A stretch of DNA of 64,000 nt from an uncultured Aquimarina sp. (GTDB lineage: Bacteria > Bacteroidota > Bacteroidia > Flavobacteriales > Flavobacteriaceae): the NCBI GenBank assembly GCA_947496555.1, contig CANMDH010000014.1, forward strand, positions 50,259 to 114,258, read 5' to 3'. Positions 17,035-25,424 of the stretch are shown in pieces (the first letter of the stretch is position 1; each line of letters begins with the position of its first letter). The translations under genes and the position numbers were made by a program. The notes under the pieces are model-generated. The model saw nothing but the letters and a program-made list of their open reading frames with translations. It made no database searches and was not told where the DNA came from.

Positions 17035-18144
17035 ATGAGTACATTTTCTATTCCCAAAATACACGAAAAATTTACTATTAACGGTAATGAAGGTTTAAAT
17101 GCTGAAAGCATTAAGCTTATAGCCCTTAGTTTTATTAAGGGAGGCGAAGTTTATGAACAAGAAGTGGGACATTTTTTGATCGATTGGTTGAGCGAAAAGG
17201 ACCATATTGTCGTAAAAACATCTGGTTCTACCGGTAAACCAAAAAAAATAAATGTTCGAAAAGAACACATGATCAATAGTGCGAAGGCTACGGGTAAATT
17301 TTTTAAAGTTGAAGAAGATTCTACTGCATTACTATGTCTGCCTGCAAATTATATTGCAGGAAAAATGATGCTCGTAAGGGCTATGGTATTAGGTTGGAGA
17401 ATTGATTTGGTACCCCCAAAGACTAATCCGTTGGATACCCTTTACAAACAATATGATTTTTGCGCTATGGTTCCACTGCAATTGGACAATTCATTAAACA
17501 GACTCCATTTAATTAAAAAACTGATCGTAGGAGGAGGGCCGGTTTCAGAAAACTTAAAGGAACTAATACAAGGCGTAAGCACAAAAATATTTGAGACATA
17601 TGGAATGACCGAAACAGTTTCACATATTGCCGCCCGCAGGGTAAACCCTAAGAAAAAAGATAAGAAAGAGGCTCGTTTTTTTAAGGCACTTCCAAACATT
17701 TCCTTGGGTGTAGATGAAAGAAATTGTTTAATTGTCAAAGCACCACAGCTTAATGATCAAACTATTGTTACCAATGATGTGGTAGAGTTAAAAACATATA
17801 AGAAGTTTTTGTGGAAGGGACGTTACGATAATGTGATCAATACTGGCGGTGTCAAATTATATCCTGAAGAAATAGAAACAAAGCTGCAATTGCTTATCGG
17901 AAATCGTTTTTTTGTTATTGGTACTCCTGATAATGCCCTAGGTGATAGACTAATCTTAATCATTGAAGGAGATTATGATAAGATTGCAAAAACCAACCTT
18001 CAAGAAGGTTTAAGTAACCTTAAAACGCTTACCAAATATGAAATTCCTAAAGAAATTTATTTTCTCCCTCAGTTTGTAGAAACGGATAATGGTAAAGTAC
18101 AAAGAGCAAAGACCCTGGACATGGTCTTAACAAACCTACATTGA
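17035..18144 (+). CDS. menE: o-succinylbenzoate-CoA ligase
   Basis: The 369-residue AMP-forming ligase activates o-succinylbenzoate for naphthoate ring closure. The P-loop is VKTSGSTGKPKKI, followed by FETYGMTETVSHIA and YDNVINTGGVKLYPEEIE; the C-terminal part with GKVQRAK holds the catalytic Lys. At about 370 residues it is shorter than E. coli MenE (about 450), as is usual in Bacteroidota, where the N-terminal subdomain is reduced. A frame extension to 16987 exists, but the ATG at 17035 (MSTFSIPKIHEKF) gives the more natural N-terminus. menB, menD and menF are not in the window. Confidence 0.92.
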   Translation: MSTFSIPKIHEKFTINGNEGLNAESIKLIALSFIKGGEVYEQEVGHFLIDWLSEKDHIVVKTSGSTGKPKKINVRKEHMINSAKATGKFFKVEEDSTALLCLPANYIAGKMMLVRAMVLGWRIDLVPPKTNPLDTLYKQYDFCAMVPLQLDNSLNRLHLIKKLIVGGGPVSENLKELIQGVSTKIFETYGMTETVSHIAARRVNPKKKDKKEARFFKALPNISLGVDERNCLIVKAPQLNDQTIVTNDVVELKTYKKFLWKGRYDNVINTGGVKLYPEEIETKLQLLIGNRFFVIGTPDNALGDRLILIIEGDYDKIAKTNLQEGLSNLKTLTKYEIPKEIYFLPQFVETDNGKVQRAKTLDMVLTNLH

Positions 18145-18186
18145 TTTTCTGTTTTATTACTACAAAGTTTTATTGGTTAACTAGAT

Positions 18187-18217
18187 TTTGCTGACTAGTT
18201 TTTTTATGATACATTTA
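18187..18217 (+). promoter_or_regulatory. Candidate Bacteroidota-type promoter of the M24 peptidase gene
   Basis: TTTG at 18187-18190 is followed after exactly 19 bases by TACATTTA at 18210-18217. This fits the Bacteroidota sigma-A consensus TTTG-N19-TAnnTTTG except for the last base. It lies 40 bases before the ATG. Confidence 0.45.
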
Positions 18218-18257
18218 GTTTCCATTAGAAACGCAACGCATTTTAGAGGCTCTTATC

Positions 18258-19577
18258 ATGAAAAACATCTTGCTTCTCTTATTATTAATTAGTTATACAG
18301 TAAAGTCTCAAATTCTTCAGCAACGAGAAAGAGCAGGAGTGATTGATATGGTTCTAGAAGATCGCTTTAATAACCTTTTGCCTCAATTAATGGATCGAAC
18401 TGGCTTTGATATGTGGATCTTGATTTCAAGAGAATACAATGAAGATCCAGTGCTTAAAACAATGTTACCGGCTACCTGGTTAAATGCACGAAGAAGGACC
18501 ATTTTGGTTTTTTATAGGGATAAAGAAAAAAATACCATCGAGAAATTAGCAGTGGCAAGATATAACGTGGGTAAGAATATTGATTCTGCTTGGGATAAAG
18601 AGAAACAACCGGATCAATGGAAAGCTTTAGTTGATATCATATCAGAAAGAAATCCTTCGACTATCGGAATTAATTATTCAGAAAATTTTGGCATAGTAGA
18701 TGGAATAGTAAAAACTGATTATGAGGCTTTTATGAAGACGTTGCCAGACGAATATAAATCTAAAGTTACTTCTGCCGAAAAATTGGCAATTGCTTGGGTT
18801 GAAACTCGTACAGAACAGGAAATGGAGATCTACAAAGAGTTGGTGAAAATTACACATGATATTATTGCAGAAGCATTTAGTACCTCGGTAATACAGCCTG
18901 GAACTACTACTACCGATGATGTCGTATGGTGGTTGCGTCAAAAAGTGACCAATATGGGGTTAAAAACATGGTTTCATCCTACGGTGGATATACAACGTAC
19001 CGGGGAAAGCTTGCAAAGCCATATTGTTTCTTTTTCAGATAGGCCAAAAGATAAAATAATCAGGCCTGGAGATTTGATACATTGTGATTTTGGAATCACA
19101 TATTTGAGACTTAATACAGATTGCCAGCAACACGCTTATATCCTGAAAAATGATGAAATTACTTCGCCAGAGTTTTTAAAGAAAGCATTTAACGATGGTA
19201 ATCACGTTCAGGATATTTTTATTTCTAATTTTGAAACAGGTAAAACAGGAAACGAGATTTTATTAAAATCACTTGAGCAAGGTAGAGCAGAAGGGTTAAA
19301 ACCATCTATTTATACACATCCACTAGGGTTATTTGGACATTCTTCGGGTCCCACTATTGGGATGTGGGATTCTCAAGGTGGCGTTCCGGGAACAGGTGAT
19401 TATCCATTGTACGAAAATACGGTATATGCTATCGAATTAAATACAACAGTTACCATTCCAGAATGGAAAAAAGATGTGCGAATTATGTTGGAAGAAGCTG
19501 GTTTTTGGGGAAAAGATGGTTTTAGATATGTAAACGAAAGACAAACCGAGCTAATTACTATTCCGAAACGGAATTAA
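18258..19577 (+). CDS. M24 family metallopeptidase (Xaa-Pro aminopeptidase-like)
   Basis: The 439-residue protein has a signal peptide (MKNILLLLLLISYTVKSQ), so it acts outside the cytoplasm. The N-terminal creatinase-like domain (residues 20-190) is followed by the pita-bread fold. The five metal ligands are visible: the two Asp in CDFGITYLRLNTDC, His in HPLGLFGHSSGP, and Glu in YAIELNT and IMLEEAGF. It would remove an N-terminal residue before proline or cleave a related peptide. It is convergent with an M14 carboxypeptidase 9 bases away. Confidence 0.88.
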   Translation: MKNILLLLLLISYTVKSQILQQRERAGVIDMVLEDRFNNLLPQLMDRTGFDMWILISREYNEDPVLKTMLPATWLNARRRTILVFYRDKEKNTIEKLAVARYNVGKNIDSAWDKEKQPDQWKALVDIISERNPSTIGINYSENFGIVDGIVKTDYEAFMKTLPDEYKSKVTSAEKLAIAWVETRTEQEMEIYKELVKITHDIIAEAFSTSVIQPGTTTTDDVVWWLRQKVTNMGLKTWFHPTVDIQRTGESLQSHIVSFSDRPKDKIIRPGDLIHCDFGITYLRLNTDCQQHAYILKNDEITSPEFLKKAFNDGNHVQDIFISNFETGKTGNEILLKSLEQGRAEGLKPSIYTHPLGLFGHSSGPTIGMWDSQGGVPGTGDYPLYENTVYAIELNTTVTIPEWKKDVRIMLEEAGFWGKDGFRYVNERQTELITIPKRN

Positions 19578-19586
19578 GTATATAAT

Positions 19587-20828
19587 TTACTTGTTTAGTA
19601 AAATCTTCATCATTTGTTGAGCAGTTGTTTTTCCGATGATTTCAATTTGATCTCTTGGTGTATTATCACCTATTTCATAAGTTAAACCGGTTGCATTATG
19701 CCCATATAAAAGCCACCCTTTGGAAACGGGTTTTTTACTATTTCCAGCTTTTTCATTCACTTTATAGTCTGGAATGTTTTTTTCCAATGCTGCAAACCAA
19801 GAATCAATAAAAAAGGGTAGTGTCGTACCCTCTCGTGTTTCATTGGTATAAAAAATATCATACCATGTAGAGTGAAAATCTAATCCTAAAATTATCCTTG
19901 AATTGCTATCCTTTAATGTTTGTGAGATAAACCTTACTGTTTGCCTTATTTCGGGTTGTCGATAAGCCGACCAGTCTCTATTGGTGTCAATTCCACTGGC
20001 ATTGTGCCGCCAATGTCCTAAATCTACGCCATCCGGATTTAAGATTGGAAAAGCCAATATTCGGTACGTATTCAAAAATTCATTAGAAATTTCAGAATCA
20101 TCACTTATCAATGCTTCTACAAATTTCTGAAATGCAAAATAACCAGTAACCTCAGGAGGGTGTTGACGTGTAAACAGTACAATTATGTCTTTATTTTCTT
20201 TAGCACCTTTATAAATGTCTAAAACGGGTAACTCTCGATTTAATATTGTTTTGCCATATATGCTTAGCCTAATATATCTTTCCTTGTCTTTGGCAAGATC
20301 AGTATACCATTTCTTAACGTCGCTAGATGATTGTATTTCTTGGGCAGCTATTAATAATGGATTTTTAGTCAAGTTAACTTGTATTGTGGTATTGATACTA
20401 TCTCCCGTTACCTTGGTAGAATCTATCGGTATCCAGGTGTTTTCTGTTTTTAGTTTTGGAAAATATCGATGTTTAAATCCTTCTGGGTACCGGAACTTAA
20501 AATAAAAGGGTCTTGTAGTATCGCTCCAAGTTTTGAAGGCATAGTATGCACTATTATTTATGGGTGTGTTTTCAGGATTTATAATAACCAAAGCAGTAGA
20601 GTCATTTAATTTCTGAAACCCATTTAACCGAGCACCATCAAACTCATTGCTGGCATAAACACCAATATCTTTTAACTGATATGTTTGCTTAATTTGAAAA
20701 CCTATTTTTCTTGATGAAGTGTCAACCGGAGTTTCAAAGACTACTTTCTTGGTATTATTACAACCATACAAAAAGATAAAGAATACTATTAGTACTGAAT
20801 GTAAAATCTTAGCAAAGATTGTTTTCAT
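19587..20828 (-). CDS. M14 family zinc carboxypeptidase lipoprotein
   Basis: Translation from the ATG at 20828 gives 413 residues with a lipoprotein signal (FIFLYGCNN). The zinc site is HPPE in TRQHPPEVTGY plus His in GLDFHSTWYD. The catalytic Glu is in TYEIGDNTPRDQ, and the substrate-binding region HNASGIDTNRDW is typical of M14. It would trim C-terminal residues of peptides, or cut peptidoglycan stems, in the envelope. An ATG-less extension to 20849 is ignored because it would displace the signal peptide. Confidence 0.88.
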   Translation of the reverse strand: MKTIFAKILHSVLIVFFIFLYGCNNTKKVVFETPVDTSSRKIGFQIKQTYQLKDIGVYASNEFDGARLNGFQKLNDSTALVIINPENTPINNSAYYAFKTWSDTTRPFYFKFRYPEGFKHRYFPKLKTENTWIPIDSTKVTGDSINTTIQVNLTKNPLLIAAQEIQSSSDVKKWYTDLAKDKERYIRLSIYGKTILNRELPVLDIYKGAKENKDIIVLFTRQHPPEVTGYFAFQKFVEALISDDSEISNEFLNTYRILAFPILNPDGVDLGHWRHNASGIDTNRDWSAYRQPEIRQTVRFISQTLKDSNSRIILGLDFHSTWYDIFYTNETREGTTLPFFIDSWFAALEKNIPDYKVNEKAGNSKKPVSKGWLLYGHNATGLTYEIGDNTPRDQIEIIGKTTAQQMMKILLNK

Positions 20829-20851
20829 GAGTTCTTTAATTAAAAGCAAAA

Positions 20852-20885
20852 CCCTAATACCAAAGTGTATGTTTTGATATTAGGG
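20852..20885 (-). terminator. Likely terminator of the double-glycine peptide gene
   Basis: CCCTAATA and TATTAGGG form an 8-bp stem around an 18-base loop. On the minus strand the hairpin is followed by a T-rich run (TTTTGCTTTTAATTA). It lies between the peptide gene and the M14 gene. Confidence 0.6.
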
Positions 20886-20967
20886 CTATGACTTTAAAGA
20901 TACTAAGAAGTGGTTAGTTTAACAGATTTTTTGTCTGAAATCTTTAGAACGCATACTTTTTCATACT

Positions 20968-21156
20968 TTAAAAAGCACACAGATCTGGTATGTAAAAACC
21001 ATTGACTGTGACACCACAACCCCCACATGGGCAGTCACGATCACTCCAACACGCTCTAAACTGAGGGCATATAGGGTCAAATCCTCCATTAATTGATTTT
21101 TGTTCTTCTTTTCTTAATCTTGTCGCTCCTTCTAATTTCGAAATTTTATTTAACAT
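20968..21156 (-). CDS. Orphan double-glycine-leader, Cys-rich peptide precursor
   Basis: The 62-residue product starts with a leader of the bacteriocin/double-glycine type (MLNKISKLEGATRL then RKEEQKSINGG, cleavage expected after Gly25). The 37-residue core FDPICPQFRACWSDRD, CPCGGCGVTVNGFYI and PDLCAF has six Cys. Leaders of the form LSK-EQK-I-GG are widespread in flavobacterial small secreted peptides, which are exported by peptidase-containing ABC transporters (C39 family). No transporter, LanB/LanC or other modifying enzyme is nearby, so it would need a distant exporter. It has its own terminator and a roughly 170-base upstream region. Its activity is unknown. Confidence 0.7.
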   Translation of the reverse strand: MLNKISKLEGATRLRKEEQKSINGGFDPICPQFRACWSDRDCPCGGCGVTVNGFYIPDLCAF

Positions 21157-21331
21157 GATTCAGTAAATTTAAGTTGATATTATTTCAGAATATTTTCAAT
21201 GGATATTCCTTATAAATATAATCTCAATATCCATTAAATCATATTGTTATATTAGTAAATTGAACAAAATGAGGTGTTAAATGATAAGTGATAAAACCAA
21301 TAAAGACCTTTAGACTCAAAGAAAACAAAAC

Positions 21332-21372
21332 CCCCCACAATTACAATTTTCTATTTTGTATACTCGTGGGGG
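21332..21372 (-). terminator. Terminator of the envelope gene cluster
   Basis: CCCCCAC and GTGGGGG form a G+C-rich 7-bp stem with a 27-base loop, 22 bases past the stop of the DUF3108-like gene. T-rich DNA follows on the minus strand. Confidence 0.65.
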
Positions 21373-21393
21373 ATTAAATCCTAATTTTTTGTT

Positions 21394-22101
21394 TTACTGT
21401 ATTCCGGTTAATTCATGATATTCCAATAGCTTACCTTTTTTATTATATGATTCTGACCGCACCACAACCACGTCTTTGTAATACCATTCTACGCCAGTAC
21501 CTTTTATATTAATTATTCCGAATTTGGATTCAAAATCAAATTTCACTTTTTGGCACATAAAGGTTCCTGCCGATGTAGAAATTTGCTCTTCTCCAACAAT
21601 CTCACGATTAAATACCTTGAAAGTCATTGTGACCAAGGTAAAAGAATCACTGTTAACTTTGATTGATATATTTCCATCATCTAGATGATCTCCGGGTTTC
21701 ATCCCAACAGGAAATTCCAAAACATCTCCATCGATTTCTAAGCTAAGATTATTTTTATTATGTTCAGAAAGTTTATCAAAATTGAAAAATCTAAGCATAT
21801 CTAAACTAAACAATCCATTATTGCAATTTGCTTTATATTCTGTACTAAAAGTTTCTTCGTCTTTTTTATCGGTTACCGTTGCTTTTATAATCGCTGAAAG
21901 ATTGTTGTTCTCTCCAGAAATAGAAATTGTTTCGTGAGTAGAAGCTCCTTCTTTTTTACCTTTTCTATTATAGTCTGTATACTCCAGTATGGCTCCTTCT
22001 TTCATAAAAGGTACTGCATTACACTCTTGCGTATAGGATGCTTGCGGTAAAATGAAGCAAATGAGCACAAAAAATGCAGAAATAAATACTTTGATTCTCA
22101 T
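21394..22101 (-). CDS. Secreted DUF3108/TapB-like protein
   Basis: From the ATG at 22101 the product has 235 residues with a signal peptide (MRIKVFISAFFVLICFILPQASYTQ is the N-terminus in two parts: MRIKVFISAFFVLIC, then FILPQASYTQ). The mature start NAVPFMKEGAILEYTDYNRK resembles the DUF3108/TapB family, whose members begin with a 'G..ley..y...G' strand, and late in the protein AGTFMCQKVKFD fits the same family. The role is unknown, probably periplasmic. A longer frame to 22140 overlaps the VWA gene and is unlikely. It begins 10 bases after that gene's stop, so the two are likely one operon. Confidence 0.65.
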   Translation of the reverse strand: MRIKVFISAFFVLICFILPQASYTQECNAVPFMKEGAILEYTDYNRKGKKEGASTHETISISGENNNLSAIIKATVTDKKDEETFSTEYKANCNNGLFSLDMLRFFNFDKLSEHNKNNLSLEIDGDVLEFPVGMKPGDHLDDGNISIKVNSDSFTLVTMTFKVFNREIVGEEQISTSAGTFMCQKVKFDFESKFGIINIKGTGVEWYYKDVVVVRSESYNKKGKLLEYHELTGIQ

Positions 22102-22111
22102 AATCATAACA

Positions 22112-22813
22112 TCACATTTTTGAAGTAATAAATGTACCATTGTTTTCTTGGGCTAGGGTTCTCATAAAGTTATGATCTGCATCTTCGCCAAAGGCAATGG
22201 TATGAATAATAATATTATTGGTATTTACTCTTCGTATTTCTTCCAATACGGCTTCAGGACCGCCATTAGGAAGTCCATCGCTCATTAATACAATTTCCTG
22301 AACTCCTGGAGTTGACAATGCTTCAACTAGGCCTACAGAAGTATTGGTGCCTCCGCCGGCTTTTAGGTTTTCTACAAATATATTAGCAGAGGTTCGTGAC
22401 ATATTACTTGCTATTCTAAGTTCTACAGATTGCTTGGTAACATCATTATTATATGCAAACACTGCAAATTTTTTCCCATCAGGTAATCCTTTTATTGCCG
22501 GAATCAATTTTCGCTTTACTGCTCCAAGTTTTGTGGCTTGTTTGGTCACTTGTTTTCCAAGAATACTACCAATTTTTCCTCCAATAGCATTGCTTACCGC
22601 ACTTCCCGCTTTATTTCCCGCCTCGCGCATTACTTGATCCTTTATAGAGCCTTCGTCGATACCTTCCATACTACCAGAGATGTCAATAAGGTATAAGGTG
22701 TTATTTGTAGAAGTTTCTATTCCGAAAAACTGATCGGATTTCTTCATAACATAACATGATTGAAATGTTAAGAATAAGAAGAATATGGATACTATTGCTA
22801 TTACTTTTTTCAT
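22112..22813 (-). CDS. VWA-domain lipoprotein
   Basis: The 233-residue protein has a lipoprotein signal (FQSCYVMKK, Cys20). The von Willebrand A domain has an intact MIDAS: DISGSMEG near residue 49, the Thr in GGGTNTSVG, and the Asp in LMSDGLPNG. Between strand 1 and helix 1 it has an unusual Gly/Ala/Lys-rich insert (NKAGSAVSNAIGGKIGSILG). It should bind a protein partner through a divalent metal at the envelope. Its neighbours on the same strand are OmpA and TapB-like genes. Confidence 0.85.
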   Translation of the reverse strand: MKKVIAIVSIFFLFLTFQSCYVMKKSDQFFGIETSTNNTLYLIDISGSMEGIDEGSIKDQVMREAGNKAGSAVSNAIGGKIGSILGKQVTKQATKLGAVKRKLIPAIKGLPDGKKFAVFAYNNDVTKQSVELRIASNMSRTSANIFVENLKAGGGTNTSVGLVEALSTPGVQEIVLMSDGLPNGGPEAVLEEIRRVNTNNIIIHTIAFGEDADHNFMRTLAQENNGTFITSKM

Positions 22814-22873
22814 TTTCCTTTTTGTTAAATATGTTGATGATTTTCTCTCTTTTCTTTAGTAAATAATTAGAGA

Positions 22874-23839
22874 TTATTTTTTTACGATTTCTACTCTTCT
22901 GTTTTGTTTTCTTCCTTCATCAGTGTCATTGGTGGATACTGGAGAAACCATGGCGACACCTTTTGGTGTTAATCGAGAGGAAGAAATATGATAGGTTTCT
23001 GCCAATTTATTAGCTACCGCCTCTGATCGCTGTTGTGATAATGTTAGGTTTTTTTCATAACTACCTACATTATCGGTATGTCCAACGACAAAAACATTGA
23101 TTTTAGGATTGGTCTTTAAGAATTCTGCTATGATTTTTAGAGTTTCGGTAGATTCAGATTGAATAGTGGCACTATTAAATTCGAATTGAATACCGTACAA
23201 AGCTATTTTTCCATCTCTTTTGATTTTACTTTCTATATCTTTTACAGAAACTTTTGATAAGTCGAGCGCTGCAGATTCTATAACATCTATTCTGCATGCG
23301 GTACCTGCAGAAGGTGAACTTTCAGAGTACCCAGTCATTACAGCGATGGTTACCTTTTTATCATTCACCTCTTTTTCGCCTACTATATAAGACGAATTAT
23401 AGCTTAGAAAAGCATTACCAGATCTTATTTCAGGAATATACCTACCCTCAGAAAGTTGTGTAGCTACAGAGTATCCGTTGGCATTACAGTCTTCGCGATA
23501 GCAATTAAATAGGATTTTGTACCCATCTTTTTTAAGAGCATTCTCATAATTTTTGTGCAATTGCAGTTGAGAACTACCATCGGGTAATTTATATTCAATG
23601 GCTGTAATTTTTCCTTCTATGGTTTTAATATTCTTTAGAGAATAGATTTTCCCAGGAATGTTACCTCTTTCTTTTCCTAATGCAATAGTGTACTTGTTAT
23701 AGTTATTTTGATGATATTTTGTAATCCAGGATCCAGGATACCTGGTTAGATAATCACTATCCTTACTGTTGGGAACATCTTTTTGCCCAAAAGTGTATAT
23801 TGAAAATAGAATTATTAATAATTGAAGTATTCCCCTCAT
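22874..23839 (-). CDS. OmpA family protein
   Basis: The 321-residue protein has a signal peptide (MRGILQLLIILFSIYTFGQ). The C-terminal OmpA/MotB peptidoglycan-binding domain (about residues 210-321) has the signature VVGHTDNVGSYEKNLTLSQQ and ends GRKQNRRVEIVKK. The N-terminal 200 residues (DSDYLTRYPGSWITKY) are a conserved flavobacterial domain (DUF4892-like), not a typical 8-strand barrel. It probably anchors the outer membrane or a periplasmic complex to peptidoglycan. It is the second gene of the envelope cluster. Confidence 0.88.
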   Translation of the reverse strand: MRGILQLLIILFSIYTFGQKDVPNSKDSDYLTRYPGSWITKYHQNNYNKYTIALGKERGNIPGKIYSLKNIKTIEGKITAIEYKLPDGSSQLQLHKNYENALKKDGYKILFNCYREDCNANGYSVATQLSEGRYIPEIRSGNAFLSYNSSYIVGEKEVNDKKVTIAVMTGYSESSPSAGTACRIDVIESAALDLSKVSVKDIESKIKRDGKIALYGIQFEFNSATIQSESTETLKIIAEFLKTNPKINVFVVGHTDNVGSYEKNLTLSQQRSEAVANKLAETYHISSSRLTPKGVAMVSPVSTNDTDEGRKQNRRVEIVKK

Positions 23840-23890
23840 TTTTGCTTGATAATTTTAAGTAATAAGATTTAAATTGTGTGATAAATGTAA

Positions 23891-24520
23891 TTAGTTGGCC
23901 TTTTTTTCAAGAGTTTTAAGATCTAGTTGATTGACGGCTTTCTTCAATTGATCAACCGCCATTTCACCTTCTAATGTAACCATGAAACGTTTTGCGATTA
24001 GCAGATCAATTTTTGAGTTTTCGCTATTATCATAGTCATCTTTTTTCACTTCTTCGATTGCCTTGTATCCATCAATAGTTATAGACTTTTTATACCCGCG
24101 ATCACTTTGTTCTTCAAAATCTCTGGCAAAGCCCAAACGAGCAAGTGTGATCATGGCACTTCCGGTTTCTCCAGCGCCATCCATAACCGATAAAGAAACC
24201 ATATTGCCATTCTCATTTTCATATTCTGCTTCTGCCATAGCAACATCGGTCATAAATTGATTACCTACAGAGAATTTTTTTCTTGGAAACCCAGCAAGGG
24301 TTTCTGGAAGAAAGGCCTTCAATTCTTCATTAGAGATAGGGGTTGCTTTTAAAAGTTTATCACTTTCTTCCTCAATTTCTTCTGCCTCTTCTGCCATTTT
24401 ATTTAGATCTGAAATACCTTCAATGGCTTCAAATAATCCAGGCTCTCCATCATTTTTCTTGTCCTTTCCGCAGGAAACAAATAAAGATATTGATAGAAGT
24501 AATAAGATCGTTTTTTTCAT
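23891..24520 (-). CDS. Lipoprotein of unknown function
   Basis: The 209-residue protein has a lipoprotein signal (LFVSCGKDK, Cys17) and then an acidic helix (MAEEAEEIEEESDKLL), probably a coiled coil. The conserved-looking core LPETLAGFPRKKFSVGNQ, AMAEAEYENENG and LSVMDGAGETGSAMI occurs in other Bacteroidota and proteobacterial hypothetical proteins I remember, without a function. It is the first gene of the run with OmpA, VWA and the TapB-like gene. Confidence 0.75.
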   Translation of the reverse strand: MKKTILLLLSISLFVSCGKDKKNDGEPGLFEAIEGISDLNKMAEEAEEIEEESDKLLKATPISNEELKAFLPETLAGFPRKKFSVGNQFMTDVAMAEAEYENENGNMVSLSVMDGAGETGSAMITLARLGFARDFEEQSDRGYKKSITIDGYKAIEEVKKDDYDNSENSKIDLLIAKRFMVTLEGEMAVDQLKKAVNQLDLKTLEKKAN

Positions 24521-24650
24521 TGCTTTTGCCCTTTAATGATATGTGTAAAAATTAGTTCTACGAACTAAGTTACTTTTATTAAGGAATAGATTTTTTTGAA
24601 ATGAGAATTTGAAGGCAAGCTTTTAGTATTCTTAAGAGCTTAATGAGAAT

Positions 24651-25400
24651 TTAGTTTTGGCTCTCTATAAAATCGATCAAATTTCTTTTTCTACTTTGGG
24701 CTACAGGAATGGTATGAATCTCTTTAAGGATCACTTCTTCATTTCGTTTATTAAAAGAAGAGATGTGAGAAAGATTGATTAGGAAACTTTGATGAACGCG
24801 AAAAAAATTATGAGGTGTCAACTTTTCATCAAAAGATTTTAACGGTTTAGATACTAATATTTCTTTATCATTGGTTAACAGAAAGGTTGTATAATTATTA
24901 TCTGCTTTGGCATACAAGATATCTTCTGTTTTCACAACGTGAAGTGCATCGGCATTTTTGAGTACTATTTTTTTTGAAGTTTCTTTATTATTTAGGTTTT
25001 GAAGCAAAGTTTGTAATTGAAGTTGATAATTTTCTTTATGGATATCTTCTGAAACTTTATCAAGAGCACTTATCAATTCTTCCTTAGCATAAGGTTTTAG
25101 AAGGTAATCTAATGCACTAAATTTGAAAGCATCCAACGCATATTTGGCAAATGAAGTGGTGAATATTATTTTGAAATCGATCTTATCGAACATAGCTAAA
25201 AACTCGAAAGCATCACCATCGGTAAGAAATACATCCAGAATGATGAAATCGGGTTGAAGTTTTTTAACAAGATCTGCAGCTTCTTGAATTGTGTCAGAAT
25301 TACCTAAAAGATCAATATCCCTATGTTTTTTTATAATGGAGGAGGCATACTCGTATGCCTGTGGATTATCTTCAACGATAAAACAAGAAATTGCACTCAT
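24651..25400 (-). CDS. LytTR-family response regulator
   Basis: The 249-residue protein has a receiver domain (residues 1-120) with the acidic pair Glu10-Asp11, phospho-acceptor Asp56 (FIILDVFL) and Lys102 (YLLKPY). A LytTR DNA-binding domain spans about residues 145-245 (FFRVHQSFLINLSHISSFNK). LytTR proteins usually bind two short direct repeats 21-22 bp apart. It lies 24 bases downstream of a LytS-type histidine kinase gene and forms a two-component system with it. Target genes are not evident from the sequence. Confidence 0.92.
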   Translation of the reverse strand: MSAISCFIVEDNPQAYEYASSIIKKHRDIDLLGNSDTIQEAADLVKKLQPDFIILDVFLTDGDAFEFLAMFDKIDFKIIFTTSFAKYALDAFKFSALDYLLKPYAKEELISALDKVSEDIHKENYQLQLQTLLQNLNNKETSKKIVLKNADALHVVKTEDILYAKADNNYTTFLLTNDKEILVSKPLKSFDEKLTPHNFFRVHQSFLINLSHISSFNKRNEEVILKEIHTIPVAQSRKRNLIDFIESQN

Positions 25401-25424
25401 ACCATAAAGATACTATACATTTAT

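Noticed and set aside
20968-21156. Lanthipeptide reading of the Cys-rich peptide
   Set aside because: The core has few Ser/Thr (two in all) and no LanB, LanC or LanM gene is nearby, so lanthionine formation is unlikely.
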